64,000 nucleotides of DNA, from contig NZ_WUEK01000001.1 in assembly GCF_009823805.1 (NCBI RefSeq), forward strand, positions 206,688 to 270,687. Direction: 5' to 3'. This document shows positions 63,410 to 64,000 of the stretch, in pieces. The number at the start of each line of letters is the position of its first letter. Position 1 is the stretch's first letter. Origin of the DNA: Nocardioides flavescens (GTDB taxonomy: Bacteria; Actinomycetota; Actinomycetes; Propionibacteriales; Nocardioidaceae). A program made the position numbers and the translations under genes. The notes beneath the pieces are model-generated. The model worked only from the letters and a program-made list of their open reading frames with translations, had not been told where the DNA came from and searched no databases.

Positions 63410-64000
63410 CCGAACGCCTCACCGACCTCATGCAGCGCGCCGTCGACGACCTGCGGGTCCCGCCGGCCCCCACCGAGCGCGTCGTCGCGCAGGGACGGGC
63501 CGTACGCCGCACCCGCCGCCGCACCGCCGCGGCCGTCACCGCGGCCGTCGTCCTGGTCGCCGGCATCGGCGTCGGCGCGACCTGGCGCGGCACCTCCGAG
63601 GTCGAGCCGGCACGGCCCGACGACACCGGGAGAGCCGAGGACCTCGCGGGGAACGGCCCGGCACTCGCGGTGGGTTCGACGGTCGTCCTCGACGGCGGAG
63701 ACGTCATCGCTCGCGTAGGGGCGGATGCAGTCCGGTCGCTCTACTACACGTCGGCCGGCGTCGTCGTCCGCCACGGGACTGACGCAGCCCAGGATGGATC
63801 AGCCGTGATGCGATTCTCGTTGCTGACAGCATCCGGGAGCCTTACTCGACTACCGATCGAGCTCCAGTCAGCCGTCCCGTCAACCGATCCCACGGAGCCT
63901 TACCTGGCCTTCTCGACCGTGGCTGAGGGCACCGTCCAGGTGGTCGTGCTCGACGTTCGCGACGGGGTCGAGGCAGCACGTGTGCCGGTGCCCCAGGTCG
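63406..64000 (+). CDS. Membrane protein overlapping the sigma gene, possible anti-sigma factor (3' end missing)
   Basis: The frame starts at GTG 63406 in the sigma gene's stop codon and is open to the window end (198 residues so far). A cytosolic N-terminus (about residues 1-40: LMQRAVDDLRVPPAPTERVVAQG, arginine-rich) precedes one membrane helix (about 42-60, AAAVTAAVVLVAGIGVGAT) and an extracytoplasmic part. This layout and the overlap fit a membrane anti-sigma factor or a sigma-associated protein, but no zinc-binding motif is visible. Base composition becomes less GC-rich after about 63780. Confidence 0.65.
   Translation, partial: MTERLTDLMQRAVDDLRVPPAPTERVVAQGRAVRRTRRRTAAAVTAAVVLVAGIGVGATWRGTSEVEPARPDDTGRAEDLAGNGPALAVGSTVVLDGGDVIARVGADAVRSLYYTSAGVVVRHGTDAAQDGSAVMRFSLLTASGSLTRLPIELQSAVPSTDPTEPYLAFSTVAEGTVQVVVLDVRDGVEAARVPVPQV

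Overview
This is a gene-dense chromosomal window from a very high-GC actinobacterium. G or C fills almost every third codon position, GTG starts are common, genes overlap by 1-4 nt (ATGA/GTGA), and iron boxes are of the DtxR/IdeR type. The gene set (gatCAB, ilvBNC, ilvD and serA in one stretch, EfeUOB, HmuTUV with HtaA-like proteins, fused CydDC, BlaI with an M56 protease) resembles Nocardioides and relatives. That placement is from memory of gene order and was not tested by alignment. I saw no prophage, transposase, CRISPR array, tRNA or rRNA.

Layout. 0.4-9.9 kb: a SAM methyltransferase, a YczE membrane protein divergent from a MocR-type regulator, a membrane class III nucleotide cyclase, serA, an ABC-F ATPase, an MSMEG_6728-like protein and a secreted Ig-like protein. 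10-13.5 kb: the iron uptake operon efeUOB behind a DtxR/IdeR-like box. 13.6-19 kb: a FrnE-like DsbA protein, a two-gene ABC exporter, two exported proteins (one an SGNH hydrolase) and an S51 peptidase. 19-22.6 kb: ilvB-ilvN-ilvC, preceded by a leader peptide and attenuator. 22.7-30.6 kb: a PCD-VOC fusion, then cydA-cydB-cydDC (cytochrome bd), divergent from blaI-M56 across two TACTAC-N5-GTAGTA operators. 30.6-43.8 kb: small enzymes, a frameshifted Pr6Pr-like membrane gene, S66 peptidase plus kynureninase, ilvD, a BNR-repeat protein, an EamA exporter, an alpha/beta hydrolase and a PQQ-type sugar dehydrogenase lipoprotein.

44-51.3 kb holds the most interesting locus. A cobalamin riboswitch heads genes for a secreted alpha/alpha-barrel protein, a membrane-anchored protein resembling the transcobalamin C-terminal domain, a low-complexity membrane-anchored stalk protein, and a complete ECF transporter (EcfT, fused EcfAA', S component). 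I read it as a surface B12-capture and import system. 51.4-54.8 kb is gatC-gatA-gatB. 54.9-62.5 kb is a haem acquisition operon (hmuTUV plus three HtaA-like or associated surface proteins) divergent from a haem oxygenase, with two IdeR-like boxes between them. The window ends in an ECF sigma gene and an overlapping membrane protein cut by the window edge.

At least five families of small palindromic or tandem repeats lie between genes. One copy has been captured in frame as the linker between the two halves of CydDC, and another forms the last codons of the ECF S-component gene.
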